Source of the DNA: SIG589 sp964566175
Lineage (GTDB): Bacteria > Bacillota > Clostridia > Oscillospirales > Acutalibacteraceae
Reading direction: 5' to 3'
DNA length: 43,889 nucleotides
NCBI GenBank assembly: GCA_964566175.1
Contig: CAZMHU010000016.1
Span: 1 to 43,889, forward strand
Part shown: in pieces, positions 17,153 through 26,386 of the stretch
Layout of the letters: the number at the start of each line of letters is the position of its first letter
Numbering within the stretch: the stretch's first letter is position 1
Translations under genes and position numbers: made by a program
Notes under the pieces: model-generated
The model's database searches: none
The model's input: the letters and a program-made list of their open reading frames with translations, nothing else
Told to the model about the DNA's origin: nothing

Positions 17153-18487
17153 ATGTATATGACGCGTGAGTATATCGGGCAGAACGTTTATGACGCCTTG
17201 CAGGAAAGGCTTCGATATATTTTTGAGGAATTTGATAATATATTCGTATCCTTTTCAGGTGGTAAAGACAGTGGACTTTTGCTCAATCTTACGCTTGATT
17301 TTCAAAAAAAGTATTATCCCGATAAAAAAATCGGTGTTTTTCATCAAGATTTTGAAGCACAGTATACCGTAACGACGGAATATGTTGAACGGACTTTTGA
17401 GCGTATAAAGGACGAGGTTGAGCCGTACTGGGTATGTCTGCCGATGGCAACAAGGACGGCGCTCAGCAGTTATCAGATGTTTTGGTATCCGTGGGATGAC
17501 ACAAAAGAGGAGTCTTGGTGTAGACCGATGCCCAAGCACGATTTTGTTATAAATCTTCAAAACAATCCCATGACAACCTACCGTTACCGTATGCACCAAG
17601 AGGATTTGGCAAAACAGTTCGGTCGGTGGTACAAACTTTCTCACGGCAACAAGAAAACAGTTTGCCTTTTGGGAATACGCACCGACGAATCTCTTCAGCG
17701 TTACAGCGGCATCATAAACAAGAAATACGGCTATAAGGACGAATGCTGGATAAGCAGACAGTTTAAAGATGTTTGGGCTGCATCGCCGATGTATGATTGG
17801 TCTAACTCCGATGTTTGGCACGCAAACTTTTTAAAAGGTTATGATTATAACAAACTTTACGATTTGTATTATATGGCAGGGCTTTCGCCCGACCGAATGC
17901 GTGTGGCATCACCCTTTAACGATTATGCAAAGGACAGCCTAAACCTTTACAGGGTTATCGACCCTGAAATGTGGTCGCGCCTTATCGGACGTGTCAACGG
18001 TGCTAATTTTGCGGCAATATACGGCAGGACAAAGGCGCTCGGATATCGAAATCTTACCCTGCCGGAGGGGCATACGTGGGAATCGTATACGAAATTTCTT
18101 TTGGATACATTGCCTGCACGCTTGCGTAATAATTATATTGAAAAGTTCAAAACTTCGATTGATTTTTGGCACAAAACCGGCGGTGGTTTGGAAGAAAACG
18201 TAATACGTGAACTTGTTGAACACGGATATAACATAAAGCGAAACGGCGTTTCAAACTATACCGTTATGAAAAATTCGCGCGTTGTGTTTATTGGAAGAAT
18301 ACCCGATGATACCGACGATATAAAATCTTCCAAAGATTTGCCGAGTTGGAAGAGAATGTGTTACTGCATTTTGAAAAATGACCATACCTGTCGGTTTATG
18401 GGGTTCGGTCTCACGCGTGAGCAACAGAAAAAGGTGGATTTATTGAAGAAAAAATACAGCAAGGTTGGGGAAGATAATGGCGTTTAA
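17153..18487 (+). CDS. ibrA: IbrA-like PAPS-reductase-fold protein
   Basis: 444-aa member of the PP-loop/PAPS-reductase-like group with the DUF3440-type extension. The PP-loop is FVSFSGGKDSGLLLNL at about residues 31-46. KIGVFHQDFEAQY follows, and LLGIRTDESLQRYSGI is the usual second motif. DVWAASPMYDWSNSDVW matches the family's central block. In E. coli the related IbrA acts with IbrB to raise expression of Ig-binding eib genes; the biochemical reaction is not settled. DNA-sulfur-modification proteins such as DndC share the fold. The ibrB-like gene overlaps the 3' end, so the two work as a pair. Confidence 0.85.
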   Translation: MYMTREYIGQNVYDALQERLRYIFEEFDNIFVSFSGGKDSGLLLNLTLDFQKKYYPDKKIGVFHQDFEAQYTVTTEYVERTFERIKDEVEPYWVCLPMATRTALSSYQMFWYPWDDTKEESWCRPMPKHDFVINLQNNPMTTYRYRMHQEDLAKQFGRWYKLSHGNKKTVCLLGIRTDESLQRYSGIINKKYGYKDECWISRQFKDVWAASPMYDWSNSDVWHANFLKGYDYNKLYDLYYMAGLSPDRMRVASPFNDYAKDSLNLYRVIDPEMWSRLIGRVNGANFAAIYGRTKALGYRNLTLPEGHTWESYTKFLLDTLPARLRNNYIEKFKTSIDFWHKTGGGLEENVIRELVEHGYNIKRNGVSNYTVMKNSRVVFIGRIPDDTDDIKSSKDLPSWKRMCYCILKNDHTCRFMGFGLTREQQKKVDLLKKKYSKVGEDNGV

Positions 18488-19040
18488 AAGTCCTGTTTAC
18501 AATATAATTTCCGTGCCGATTGAAAAAATCGTGCCTAATACATATAATCCTAATTCGGTCGCACCGCCCGAAATGAAACTGCTTTATGACAGCATTAAAG
18601 AAGACGGCTACACAATGCCTATCGTCTGCTATTATGTTAAAGAAGACGATAACTATGTTATTGTGGATGGCTTTCACCGTTACCGTGTAATGCTTGATTA
18701 TCCGGATATACGCGAACGTGAAAACGGTATGTTGCCCGTTTCGGTAATCGATAAAAGCATTGATAACCGAATGGCAAGTACGATAAGGCACAACCGTGCC
18801 CGAGGTTCACACGATGTTGATTTGATGAGCAATATAGTAAAAGAACTGCACGAACTCGGCAGGTCGGATGCGTGGATATCCAAGCATCTCGGAATGGACA
18901 GAGATGAAATTTTGCGCCTTAAACAGATTACGGGGCTTGCCGCACTTTTCAAAGATGTTAATTTCGGCGAAGCGTGGCGTCCGGTTGAGGACGAATATTA
19001 CGAAGAGCCGCCGCGTGCACGCTGTGATGAACTTGCATAG
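18477..19040 (+). CDS. ibrB: IbrB-like ParB/Srx-domain protein
   Basis: 187-aa protein whose first 110 residues are a ParB/sulfiredoxin-fold domain: VPIEKIVPNTYNPNSV, then VIVDGFHRYRVML, the nucleotide-binding GFHR motif. A helix-turn-helix-like stretch follows (RSDAWISKHLGMDRDEILRLKQITG). Start ATG 18477 has the ribosome binding site GGGGAAG; TTG at 18465 is the alternative. It overlaps ibrA by 11 bases. IbrB is the known partner of IbrA in E. coli, but the function here is unknown. Confidence 0.85.
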   Translation: MAFKSPVYNIISVPIEKIVPNTYNPNSVAPPEMKLLYDSIKEDGYTMPIVCYYVKEDDNYVIVDGFHRYRVMLDYPDIRERENGMLPVSVIDKSIDNRMASTIRHNRARGSHDVDLMSNIVKELHELGRSDAWISKHLGMDRDEILRLKQITGLAALFKDVNFGEAWRPVEDEYYEEPPRARCDELA

Positions 19041-19044
19041 TATA

Positions 19045-19085
19045 AAACAGGACAGTATGATTTTTTCATACTGTCTTGTTTTTTT
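19045..19085 (+). terminator. Terminator after ibrB
   Basis: A 15-bp stem (19046-19060 with 19066-19080, one G-U) containing GACAGTATGA / TCATACTGTC, followed by a T run. Confidence 0.92.
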
Positions 19086-19096
19086 GCTTATAATGC

Positions 19097-19125
19097 TTGA
19101 AAAACATAGCGAAAAATGGTAGTAT
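19097..19125 (+). promoter_or_regulatory. Promoter of ygiQ-luxS-ygjV
   Basis: TTGAAA (19097-19102), 17 bases, TAGTAT (19120-19125). A leader of about 115 bases without a recognisable riboswitch follows. Confidence 0.6.
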
Positions 19126-19248
19126 CTATTTGTATAAATGAATATTCGGTTGCGTTTTGTAGTGCTGAATATATGCTTTATTTAAATTGGGGATTTTTAA
19201 AATGATTAGCGGCGTACCTTTGGGGTTGCCGAGACAGGGAGAATTATA

Positions 19249-21099
19249 ATGCCGTTTTTACCTATAACAAGAAAGGATATGCAGGAGCGAGGTTGGGACG
19301 AGGCAGATTTCGTTCTGGTAACAGGTGACTCATATGTTGACCACCCCTCTTTCGGAACTGCAATAATATCGCGCGTTTTGGAAAATGTGGGATACCGCGT
19401 TTGCATTTTGCCGCAACCGAAAAGTGATGCCGACTATAAGCGTTTCGGAAAACCTAGACTTGCTTTTCTTGTAAACGGCGGAAATATCGACTCGATGGTA
19501 GCACACTACACTGCCGCAAAAAAACGGCGCAGTGACGATGCCTACACGGCAGGTGGTCGCGCGGGGGGGCGTCCCGATAGGGCTGTTATTGTTTACACTA
19601 AAGCAATACGCCGTATGTTTCCCGATGTCGCGATTGCTATCGGCGGACTTGAGGCGTCGCTTAGGCGTTTTGCACACTATGATTATTGGGATGACCGCGT
19701 GCGTCCCTCTATTCTTATCGAGTCGGGCGCGGATTTGTTGATGTACGGTATGGGTGAGAAACATATTGTCGAGATTGCCGACCGTCTTGCAAGTGGAGAA
19801 CCGATATCAGCACTCACAGATATAAAAGGCACTTGTTATGCCGTAAACACAGAGGATTACAGCGTAGGTTCTGTGCGCGAATGCCCGAGTTTTGAAAATG
19901 TTTCCGCACCGACTGAGCAGGGAAAACGTAACTATGCACGTTCTTGCCGCATTCAACAGCAAGAGCACGATACCGTTCGCGGAAAGACGGTAATACAGCG
20001 CCACGGAAAACGCATCGTTGTTCAAAATCCGCCAATGCCGCCCCTCTCAACCGAAGAAATGGACGAAGTCTATTCACTGCCGTATATGCGAACCTATCAT
20101 CCGTCATACGAGGCACTCGGCGGTGTTCCGGGAATTGAAGAGGTTAAATTTTCAATAATACATAACCGTGGTTGCTACGGTGCTTGCAATTTCTGCTCGC
20201 TTGCATATCATCAGGGAAGACAAATTTCCTGCCGCAGTCACGAGTCGGTAATCAACGAGGCAAAGGCGATAACCGATATGCCCGATTTTAAGGGCTATAT
20301 TCACGATGTCGGCGGCCCTACCGCCAACTTCAGAACTCCGTCTTGTGATGCACAATTAAAACGCGGGCTCTGTCCCGATAAAAAGTGTCTGGCGCCTGGT
20401 GTGTGTCCCGCGGTCAAAGTCGACCACAGTGATTATCTGTCACTGCTCAGAAAACTTCGTTCTCTTCCGAAAGTTAAAAAAGTTTTTATCCGTTCGGGAA
20501 TTCGTTTTGATTACTTAATAGCCGACAAGGACGAAACGTTTTTTAAAGAATTGGTCACAAACCACATAAGCGGACAACTCAAAGTTGCGCCCGAGCACTG
20601 TTCCGATAATGTTTTAAAGCGAATGGGAAAACCGCCTGTTGAGGTTTACAATAGGTTTAAAAAGCGTTTTTACGAACTCACTCAAAGTGTCGGTAAAAAG
20701 CAGTTTTTGGTGCCGTATCTTATGTCATCGCACCCCGGAAGTACACTCAACGATGCTATTGAACTTGCAAAGTTTTTAAAACGTGAGGGGTTGCATCCTG
20801 AACAGGTGCAGGATTTTTACCCGACCCCCGGAACGGTCTCAACATGTATGTTCTATACGGGGCTTGACCCTTATACAATGGAAGAGGTCTACGTTCCGAG
20901 AACGCCGCGCGAAAAGGCGGAGCAGAGGGCGCTGTTGCAGTATTATCGACCCGAGAACCGTGCACTTGTACTTTCTGCTTTGAAAAAGGCGGGAAGATAT
21001 GACCTCATCGGTACAGGAAAGAATTGCCTTGTTGCACCCGATAAACCGCAGAACAGACAAAATAACGCACGTAGCGGAAATCGTAAAAGAAAAAGGTAA
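19249..21099 (+). CDS. ygiQ: YgiQ-family radical SAM protein
   Basis: 616-aa radical SAM enzyme of the YgiQ/UPF0313 family, whose substrate is not established. The N-terminal part is a B12-binding-like domain with DDAYTAGGRAGGRPDRAV and IAIGGLEASLRRFAHYDYW. The 4Fe-4S site is NRGCYGACNFCSLAYHQGR (CxxxCxxC, about residues 305-323). The extra Cys-rich KRGLCPDKKCLAPGVC is also typical. The C terminus is Lys/Arg-rich. Start ATG 19249 follows GGGAGAA. luxS follows after 12 bases and is probably co-transcribed. Confidence 0.93.
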   Translation: MPFLPITRKDMQERGWDEADFVLVTGDSYVDHPSFGTAIISRVLENVGYRVCILPQPKSDADYKRFGKPRLAFLVNGGNIDSMVAHYTAAKKRRSDDAYTAGGRAGGRPDRAVIVYTKAIRRMFPDVAIAIGGLEASLRRFAHYDYWDDRVRPSILIESGADLLMYGMGEKHIVEIADRLASGEPISALTDIKGTCYAVNTEDYSVGSVRECPSFENVSAPTEQGKRNYARSCRIQQQEHDTVRGKTVIQRHGKRIVVQNPPMPPLSTEEMDEVYSLPYMRTYHPSYEALGGVPGIEEVKFSIIHNRGCYGACNFCSLAYHQGRQISCRSHESVINEAKAITDMPDFKGYIHDVGGPTANFRTPSCDAQLKRGLCPDKKCLAPGVCPAVKVDHSDYLSLLRKLRSLPKVKKVFIRSGIRFDYLIADKDETFFKELVTNHISGQLKVAPEHCSDNVLKRMGKPPVEVYNRFKKRFYELTQSVGKKQFLVPYLMSSHPGSTLNDAIELAKFLKREGLHPEQVQDFYPTPGTVSTCMFYTGLDPYTMEEVYVPRTPREKAEQRALLQYYRPENRALVLSALKKAGRYDLIGTGKNCLVAPDKPQNRQNNARSGNRKRKR

Positions 21100-21111
21100 A
21101 GGAATAGGCTT

Positions 21112-21573
21112 ATGGAAAAAATAGAAAGTTTTAAAATCGACCATCTCAAACTTCTGTCGGGACTTTATGTTTCAAGGCGGGACGAAAAGGACGGCTGTGC
21201 CGTTACGACTTTTGATATGCGAATAACCGCGCCTAACAGAGAACCTGTTATGGATGTGCCCGCACTGCATACTATTGAGCATTTGGGTGCAACCTTTCTT
21301 CGCAACAGCCTTGTGAGCGAAAATGTTGTCTATTTTGGGCCTATGGGTTGCAGAACTGGATTTTATATTGTTATGTTCGGAAAACTCAAATCCGAAGACA
21401 TTTTCCCGCTTGTGAGCGAAATGTGCGACTTTATTTTATCGTTTGAGGGCGATATCCCCGGAGCGACACCGGTCGAATGTGGCAATTACAGCGAACAAAA
21501 CCTGGCAATGGCAAAATATTATATAGAAAAATACAAATCGCAACTTGAAGAAAACAGACGGTTTGAATATTAG
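21112..21573 (+). CDS. luxS: S-ribosylhomocysteine lyase (LuxS)
   Basis: Splits S-ribosylhomocysteine into homocysteine and DPD, the precursor of autoinducer-2. The 153 aa carry the zinc site HTIEH (H53, H57) plus C123, the catalytic GPMGCRTGFY (C80) and E56. The full active site and normal length suggest it works. No mtnN (pfs) is adjacent. It sits in an operon with ygiQ and ygjV. Confidence 0.97.
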   Translation: MEKIESFKIDHLKLLSGLYVSRRDEKDGCAVTTFDMRITAPNREPVMDVPALHTIEHLGATFLRNSLVSENVVYFGPMGCRTGFYIVMFGKLKSEDIFPLVSEMCDFILSFEGDIPGATPVECGNYSEQNLAMAKYYIEKYKSQLEENRRFEY

Positions 21574-21581
21574 GTGCTGAT

Positions 21582-22133
21582 ATGGATTATTGTCGTATAG
21601 CGGGACAAATTTTCGGAATAGGTGCAATGTTCTTTAATATTTTATCGTATTCTCGAAAGAGCAGTAAAGGCGTAATCGGGTTTCAATTCGTGGGCAACAC
21701 GTTGTTTACATTTAACTATTTTATGCTCGGTGCTTTTACGGGCGGATTTCTGAATGCCGTCGGAATGCTTCGTGCAACGGTTTATATCAACAGAAAGCGT
21801 TTCCGTTCCGACAATCCTTTGTGGCTTTTATTTTTTACGGTGCTTTATATAACTTCGTATGTTTTGACCTTTACGGTGTTTAAAACCGATTTCAATTTTA
21901 AGACTGCAACTGTCGAGTTTTTGCCTGTTGTCGGAATGGTGTTACAGACAGTGGCTTTACGCTTGGAAACTCCTGAAAAAATAAGGAAAATTTCACTGTT
22001 TTATCTTCCGTGTTGGATATTTTATAATGTATTGAAACTTACTATCGGCGGAATAATATGCGACTCCGTAAGTATGTGTTCGTCTGTTGTGGGAATTATA
22101 AAATATGATATTAAAAAAAGAACCGAGTCATGA
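21582..22133 (+). CDS. ygjV: YgjV-family membrane protein
   Basis: 183-aa protein with about six hydrophobic segments. It resembles the YgjV inner-membrane family: GQIFGIGAMFFNILSYSRKS at the start, FQFVGNTLFTFNYFMLGAFTG, and FLPVVGMVLQTVALRLETPE in the middle. Function is unknown. It starts 8 bases after luxS, so it is probably translated from the same mRNA. Its stop codon lies inside the terminator stem. Confidence 0.8.
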   Translation: MDYCRIAGQIFGIGAMFFNILSYSRKSSKGVIGFQFVGNTLFTFNYFMLGAFTGGFLNAVGMLRATVYINRKRFRSDNPLWLLFFTVLYITSYVLTFTVFKTDFNFKTATVEFLPVVGMVLQTVALRLETPEKIRKISLFYLPCWIFYNVLKLTIGGIICDSVSMCSSVVGIIKYDIKKRTES

Positions 22134-22149
22134 GACTCGGTTCTTTTTT
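22113..22149. terminator. Bidirectional terminator ygjV / secF
   Basis: GAACCGAGTC (22120-22129) pairs with GACTCGGTTC (22134-22143), with A-run before and T-run after. It serves both convergent operons. Confidence 0.93.
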
Positions 22150-22164
22150 GATATGTGATATATA

Positions 22165-23106
22165 TTATTTCTTAGTTGTTTTCTGGGAGCGTTTTGCCTG
22201 ATGCTGTTTCCATTTTACCCAAAGCGGACCGGATACGCACATTGATGAGTAGCAACCCGAAACAATGCCAACTGCCATCGGAATTGCGAAGGTGCGCAAT
22301 GCAGTGAGTCCGAAGATTTCCGAAACAACGATAATCGTTACGATAGCAACAAACGTTGTAAATGAGGTAACGAGGTTACGTTTCATAGTTTGATAAATAC
22401 TTGAATCAACAACATCGGCAATATCTTCTTTCGGATAATATCTTCTGTTTTCACGGATACGGTCATAGATAACAATCGTATCGTTAAGAGAATAACCGAG
22501 AATTGTGAGGATAACAGCCATAAAGTTTGTGTCAATCTGCAAGCGGAAGATGATGCAAACCGCAAACGCAGCGACAATATCAAGCACGAGAGCGGCAAGC
22601 GCAGTAATTGCTGCGGAAACACCGCCTATTTTTCTGAAACGAATACCGACATAAACGATAACGAGTATTGCGGCAATGCCTACGGCAAATAAACTTTTTG
22701 CAAAGAAACTGCCCGCAACGGTGGGGCTGACGGATGTTGAATCGCCGAGTTCGATTTTGTTATCGGCAAATTTTTCTTCCAATGCCTTTGTTATGGTCTG
22801 CTGTGCTTCGGTTGAAAGCGACTCGTCGGCAACGAGTTCGACAATAAGTTTTGTTGTGTCGCCCGCTATTGACTGGCTTTGTGAAACCTTAACATCCTTT
22901 TTGAGGGAGTCCTCGATAGTTTTTTCGGCGTCCGAAATATTGATGTCACCTGTGTATGTATAGGTGAAACGGCTACCGCCCTTGAAGTTGATGTCCAAAT
23001 TTACTCCGCGGATAATGCCGAAAATAATGGCGACAACGGTGATTACCGCATAGATTATAAGCGGAATTTTAAGATTTTTCGTAAAACCGATTTTGCTCTT
23101 AATCAT
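22165..23106 (-). CDS. secF: Protein translocase subunit SecF
   Basis: RND-type membrane partner of SecD that drives late steps of Sec export with the proton/sodium gradient. About 313 aa with six membrane segments. It shows FKGGSRFTYTYTG after the first helix, a periplasmic-type loop, ILTILGYSLNDTIVIYDRIREN (the SecF signature with the Asp-Arg pair) and TSFTTFVAIVTI. Start ATG 23106 follows CGGAGGTG; the GTG at 23115 lies on that ribosome binding site. It overlaps the secD end by 8 bases. Confidence 0.96.
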   Translation of the reverse strand: MIKSKIGFTKNLKIPLIIYAVITVVAIIFGIIRGVNLDINFKGGSRFTYTYTGDINISDAEKTIEDSLKKDVKVSQSQSIAGDTTKLIVELVADESLSTEAQQTITKALEEKFADNKIELGDSTSVSPTVAGSFFAKSLFAVGIAAILVIVYVGIRFRKIGGVSAAITALAALVLDIVAAFAVCIIFRLQIDTNFMAVILTILGYSLNDTIVIYDRIRENRRYYPKEDIADVVDSSIYQTMKRNLVTSFTTFVAIVTIIVVSEIFGLTALRTFAIPMAVGIVSGCYSSMCVSGPLWVKWKQHQAKRSQKTTKK

Positions 23107-24466
23107 TTTTAGCACCTCCGTAGAACTGCGGTTTACGCAGGAACTTGAAACGAGATATGCTCTTCAACATAAGACGTGATGCGTAAACGCCCATTATAAG
23201 ATTGAATATAACGCCCATCAGCAGTGTGTAGCCGAAAGAGTATATTGAACCTGTGATAGAGGAACTGAAAAGTGACATAACAGGGGAGAAGATTTTCGCT
23301 ATAAGACTGTCTGGAGTACCGAAAGCACCCATAAGAACGAGCGAAACGATAACAATGGTAACGTTACCGTCGATAACCGCGCTCAAACTGTTCTTAAATC
23401 CGGCAGAGATAGCACCGTCGATTGTTTTACCGCGTTTGAACTCATCGATAATACGTTCGGACGAAATAACGTTGCAGTCAACGCCGACGCCTATCGAAAG
23501 AATCATACCCGCGATACCCGGTATGGTGAGCGTGAAACTCGATGCACTGCCGAAAAATCCCGAAACAGCGGCAATCATGCCGCCAACTTGTCCGAGCAGG
23601 GAGATTGATGCGACAACGCCGGTGAGACGGTATCTTGTAATCATAATAACGCAAACAAGCAAGAAAGCAACGGCACCGGCGATTACCATAACGCGCAGAG
23701 CCTCGTTTCCGAGAGTCGGTGTTACGATTTGAAGTTTGGAATCGTCAACAGTGAGAGCAAAGGGAAGAGAACCGGCGTTTATTTTGTTTGCGAGTTCTTT
23801 AGCCTCGTCCGCGCCGCCGATACCCTGAATGATAGCCGCACCGTCGGTTATCGCACTGTTAACGGTGGGAGCTGAAATCATAGTATCGTCCATCCATATG
23901 GAAATAGTTTGTCCGACAAGACGTGCGGTTGCTTCGGCAAACTTTGCCTTGCCCGATTCCGTCAGGGTGAGTTCGACAACATACTGATTGTCGTATACAC
24001 CGGGCTGTGCGCTTTTGATATCGTCTGCACCCTTTAATACAACGGTGTCTTTTGTGTTACCCTCGCAGAATGTGAGCATTGCCGTCTCGCCGAGTTCGGC
24101 AACGGCGGTTGTAGCGTCAAAGTCGCTTTCGCCCGCCTGCCACGGGAAACGGACTATAACCTGTTTCTTTACGTTGTCGGTATAAACTTCGTAATCGGTT
24201 ATGTTGTTGTTGACAAGACGGGTTTCGATAATGGCTTTAGCAGCCGCCATATCGTCATCCGAAATGTCCGCTGTTTCAATGTCGGGTGTAAAAACGGCTT
24301 CTACGCCGCCTTGAATATCAATTCCCCAACGGATGTCTTCTGCACCTTTGATATAGGTGTTTTTGGTGTCGCCGTAATAATCATTGATTCCGAAAAACGC
24401 GCAATATGTAAGCGCGAGTATAAGTGCCAGAACAATGAAAAATGTAGGCTTAGATGCTTTTTTCAT
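23099..24466 (-). CDS. secD: Protein translocase subunit SecD
   Basis: Partner of SecF in the SecDF export motor, 455 aa. First helix at residues 8-26, then DIRWGIDIQGGVEAVF (the conserved D..GG.). The outer head domain is reduced, as in Gram-positives. The RND half begins at about 250 with GVVASISLLGQVGGMIAAV and IGVGVDCNVISSERIIDEFKRGK. secD and secF are separate, overlapping genes rather than the fused form of Bacillus. Ribosome binding site TGGAGGA. Confidence 0.96.
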   Translation of the reverse strand: MKKASKPTFFIVLALILALTYCAFFGINDYYGDTKNTYIKGAEDIRWGIDIQGGVEAVFTPDIETADISDDDMAAAKAIIETRLVNNNITDYEVYTDNVKKQVIVRFPWQAGESDFDATTAVAELGETAMLTFCEGNTKDTVVLKGADDIKSAQPGVYDNQYVVELTLTESGKAKFAEATARLVGQTISIWMDDTMISAPTVNSAITDGAAIIQGIGGADEAKELANKINAGSLPFALTVDDSKLQIVTPTLGNEALRVMVIAGAVAFLLVCVIMITRYRLTGVVASISLLGQVGGMIAAVSGFFGSASSFTLTIPGIAGMILSIGVGVDCNVISSERIIDEFKRGKTIDGAISAGFKNSLSAVIDGNVTIVIVSLVLMGAFGTPDSLIAKIFSPVMSLFSSSITGSIYSFGYTLLMGVIFNLIMGVYASRLMLKSISRFKFLRKPQFYGGAKND

Positions 24467-24502
24467 GGAAAAATCCTCCAGTCAAATAAACTTACAAATT
24501 AC

Positions 24503-24531
24503 ATTATATAATTTTTATTCGTTAAAGTCAA
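24503..24531 (-). promoter_or_regulatory. secD-secF promoter
   Basis: On the minus strand TTGACT (24531-24526), 17 bases, TATAAT (24508-24503), about 35 bases before the secD start. Confidence 0.88.
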
Positions 24532-24593
24532 TAAAAGCCTTGCTGAAAATCGAAAAAATATGCACTTCAGCGCTATCGGTTGTGATTTTTTTC

Positions 24594-24622
24594 TTGACAT
24601 ACAATAAATATGGTAATAAAAT
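24594..24622 (+). promoter_or_regulatory. rny promoter
   Basis: TTGACA (24594-24599), 17 bases, TAAAAT (24617-24622). In the leader AAAAACGC (24686-24693) can pair with GCGTTTTT (24708-24715). This is a weak hairpin just before the ribosome binding site, possibly an attenuator or RNA-stability element. No reading frame start upstream of 24735 is credible. Confidence 0.85.
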
Positions 24623-24734
24623 AATTGTGATATGGTATCGTATTATGATTTGGCGAATCATTTATTTTACCCTATTAGCGGGCGAAAAAACGCGGCCCTT
24701 ATTAATTGCGTTTTTAAATATAGGAGGTGCATTT

Positions 24735-26285
24735 ATGGACATATTACCGTATGTCATCGGTGCTGTGGCTGTTGTTGTTGCCGCTGTTGCCTTTTTCTTT
24801 TTGGGCTCGGCACACCGTCGCAAAATCGCCGAATCAACCATCGGCTCGGCAGAAGATGAAGCACGTAGAATTTTGAGCGATGCTATGAAAAATGCCGAGG
24901 CTAAAAAACGTGAGTATGTTATCGAAGCGAAGGACGAAATTCACCAACTTCGCACCGAAACCGAGAAGGATTTGCGCGAACGCAGAAATGAAGTTCAGCG
25001 TCAGGAGCACAGACTTCAGCAAAAGGAAGAAACTCTTGACAGAAAAATGGACAATCTCGAAGTTAAGGAAGAAAACATACAGAAACGTGCCAAAGAGGTT
25101 GAAGCAAAATTAGAAGAAACTGAAAAAATCAAAAAAAGCCAACTTGAATTGCTTGAGCGTATATCGGGCTTTTCGGTTGAACAGGCAAAGGAACATTTGC
25201 TCTCCATTCTTGACGGCGAACTCTCTCACGAGAAGGCTGTGAAGATCCTCGATTACGAGCAAAGACTCAAGGATGAGGCAGACCAGAAGGCACGCGACCT
25301 TATCGCACACGCAGTTCAGCGCTGTGCCGCAGACCATTCTTCCGAAGTTACTGTTTCGGTTGTTGCTCTGCCGAATGATGAGATGAAGGGACGCATTATC
25401 GGACGCGAGGGAAGAAATATCCGTGCGCTTGAAACCGCAACGGGTGTTGACCTTATTATTGATGACACGCCCGAGACCATAACTCTTTCGAGTTTTGACC
25501 CCGTGAGACGTGAAATTGCGCGTATTTCTCTTGAAAAACTTATTCTCGACGGACGTATTCATCCGGCAAGAATTGAAGAAACCGTTGCCAAGGCGACTGC
25601 CGAGGTTGAACGCACTATAAAGCAAGAGGGCGAGCGTGCAATGCTCGACGCGGGTGTTCACAACCTGCATCCCGAACTTGTTCGACTTCTCGGTAAACTT
25701 CGCTATCGCACAAGTTACGGTCAGAACGTACTTAACCATTCGCTTGAGGTTTGTCATTTGGCAGGTCTTATGGCGGCAGAACTCGGCGAAGATGTTTCAC
25801 TCGCAAAACGTGCCGGCCTATTGCACGATATCGGTAAAGCACTTGATCACGAGCAGGAGGGTTCACATATCCAACTCGGTGTTGAGGTTGCAAAGAAGTG
25901 CAAGGAGAGTGAGGCTGTTGTTCACGCTATCCACGCTCATCACGGTGAGGTTGAGGCAAAAACGGTTATCGCTTGTCTTGTTCAGGCTGCCGATGCTATT
26001 TCAGCCGCACGCCCCGGTGCACGTAGAGAAAACATTGAGAGTTATATAAAGCGTCTTGAAAAACTTGAGGAAATCGCCAATTCCTTTAGCGGCGTTGAAC
26101 GCTCGTTTGCCGTTCAGGCGGGACGTGAGGTTCGTATTATTGTCAGACCTAATATGGTCAATGACGATCAGATGGTACTTATGGCACACGAAATTGCCGA
26201 AACCATTGAGAAAGAACTAGAATATCCCGGTCAGATTAAGGTTAACCTTATTCGTGAAAACCGAGCAGTTGATTACGCAAAATAA
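24735..26285 (+). CDS. rny: Ribonuclease Y
   Basis: Membrane-anchored endoribonuclease that starts mRNA decay in many Gram-positives, 516 aa. An N-terminal helix (about residues 3-23) is followed by a long Lys/Glu/Arg/Gln-rich coiled coil (about 40-200). The KH domain contains MKGRIIGREGRNIRALE. The HD domain has LNHSLEVCHLAG and AGLLHDIGKALDHE (the His-Asp pair). ATG 24735 has the ribosome binding site AGGAGGTG; the frame stays open upstream but the true N terminus matches other RNase Y proteins here. Single-gene transcript. Confidence 0.97.
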   Translation: MDILPYVIGAVAVVVAAVAFFFLGSAHRRKIAESTIGSAEDEARRILSDAMKNAEAKKREYVIEAKDEIHQLRTETEKDLRERRNEVQRQEHRLQQKEETLDRKMDNLEVKEENIQKRAKEVEAKLEETEKIKKSQLELLERISGFSVEQAKEHLLSILDGELSHEKAVKILDYEQRLKDEADQKARDLIAHAVQRCAADHSSEVTVSVVALPNDEMKGRIIGREGRNIRALETATGVDLIIDDTPETITLSSFDPVRREIARISLEKLILDGRIHPARIEETVAKATAEVERTIKQEGERAMLDAGVHNLHPELVRLLGKLRYRTSYGQNVLNHSLEVCHLAGLMAAELGEDVSLAKRAGLLHDIGKALDHEQEGSHIQLGVEVAKKCKESEAVVHAIHAHHGEVEAKTVIACLVQAADAISAARPGARRENIESYIKRLEKLEEIANSFSGVERSFAVQAGREVRIIVRPNMVNDDQMVLMAHEIAETIEKELEYPGQIKVNLIRENRAVDYAK

Positions 26286-26316
26286 AAAAATCCTGCCTTA
26301 TGGCAGGATTTTTTTA
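26284..26316 (+). terminator. Terminator after rny
   Basis: ATCCTGCC / GGCAGGAT stem with loop TTAT, followed by a run of seven T. Confidence 0.95.
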
Positions 26317-26343
26317 TTTGCAGTAGCATTTTTTGATGTTTAA

Positions 26344-26352
26344 TGCTATACT
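26344..26352 (+). promoter_or_regulatory. glyA promoter (extended -10)
   Basis: TGCTATACT gives an extended -10 (TATACT at 26347-26352), about 35 bases before the start. The -35 region (TAGCAT) is weak. Confidence 0.55.
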
Positions 26353-26386
26353 TATTAAATACTCAATCTGAAAGGGTGCGAAAAAT

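Noticed and set aside
24384..24734. N-terminal extension of RNase Y
   Set aside because: The frame is open but overlaps the secD start and both promoters; the normal N-terminal membrane helix and a strong ribosome binding site begin at 24735.
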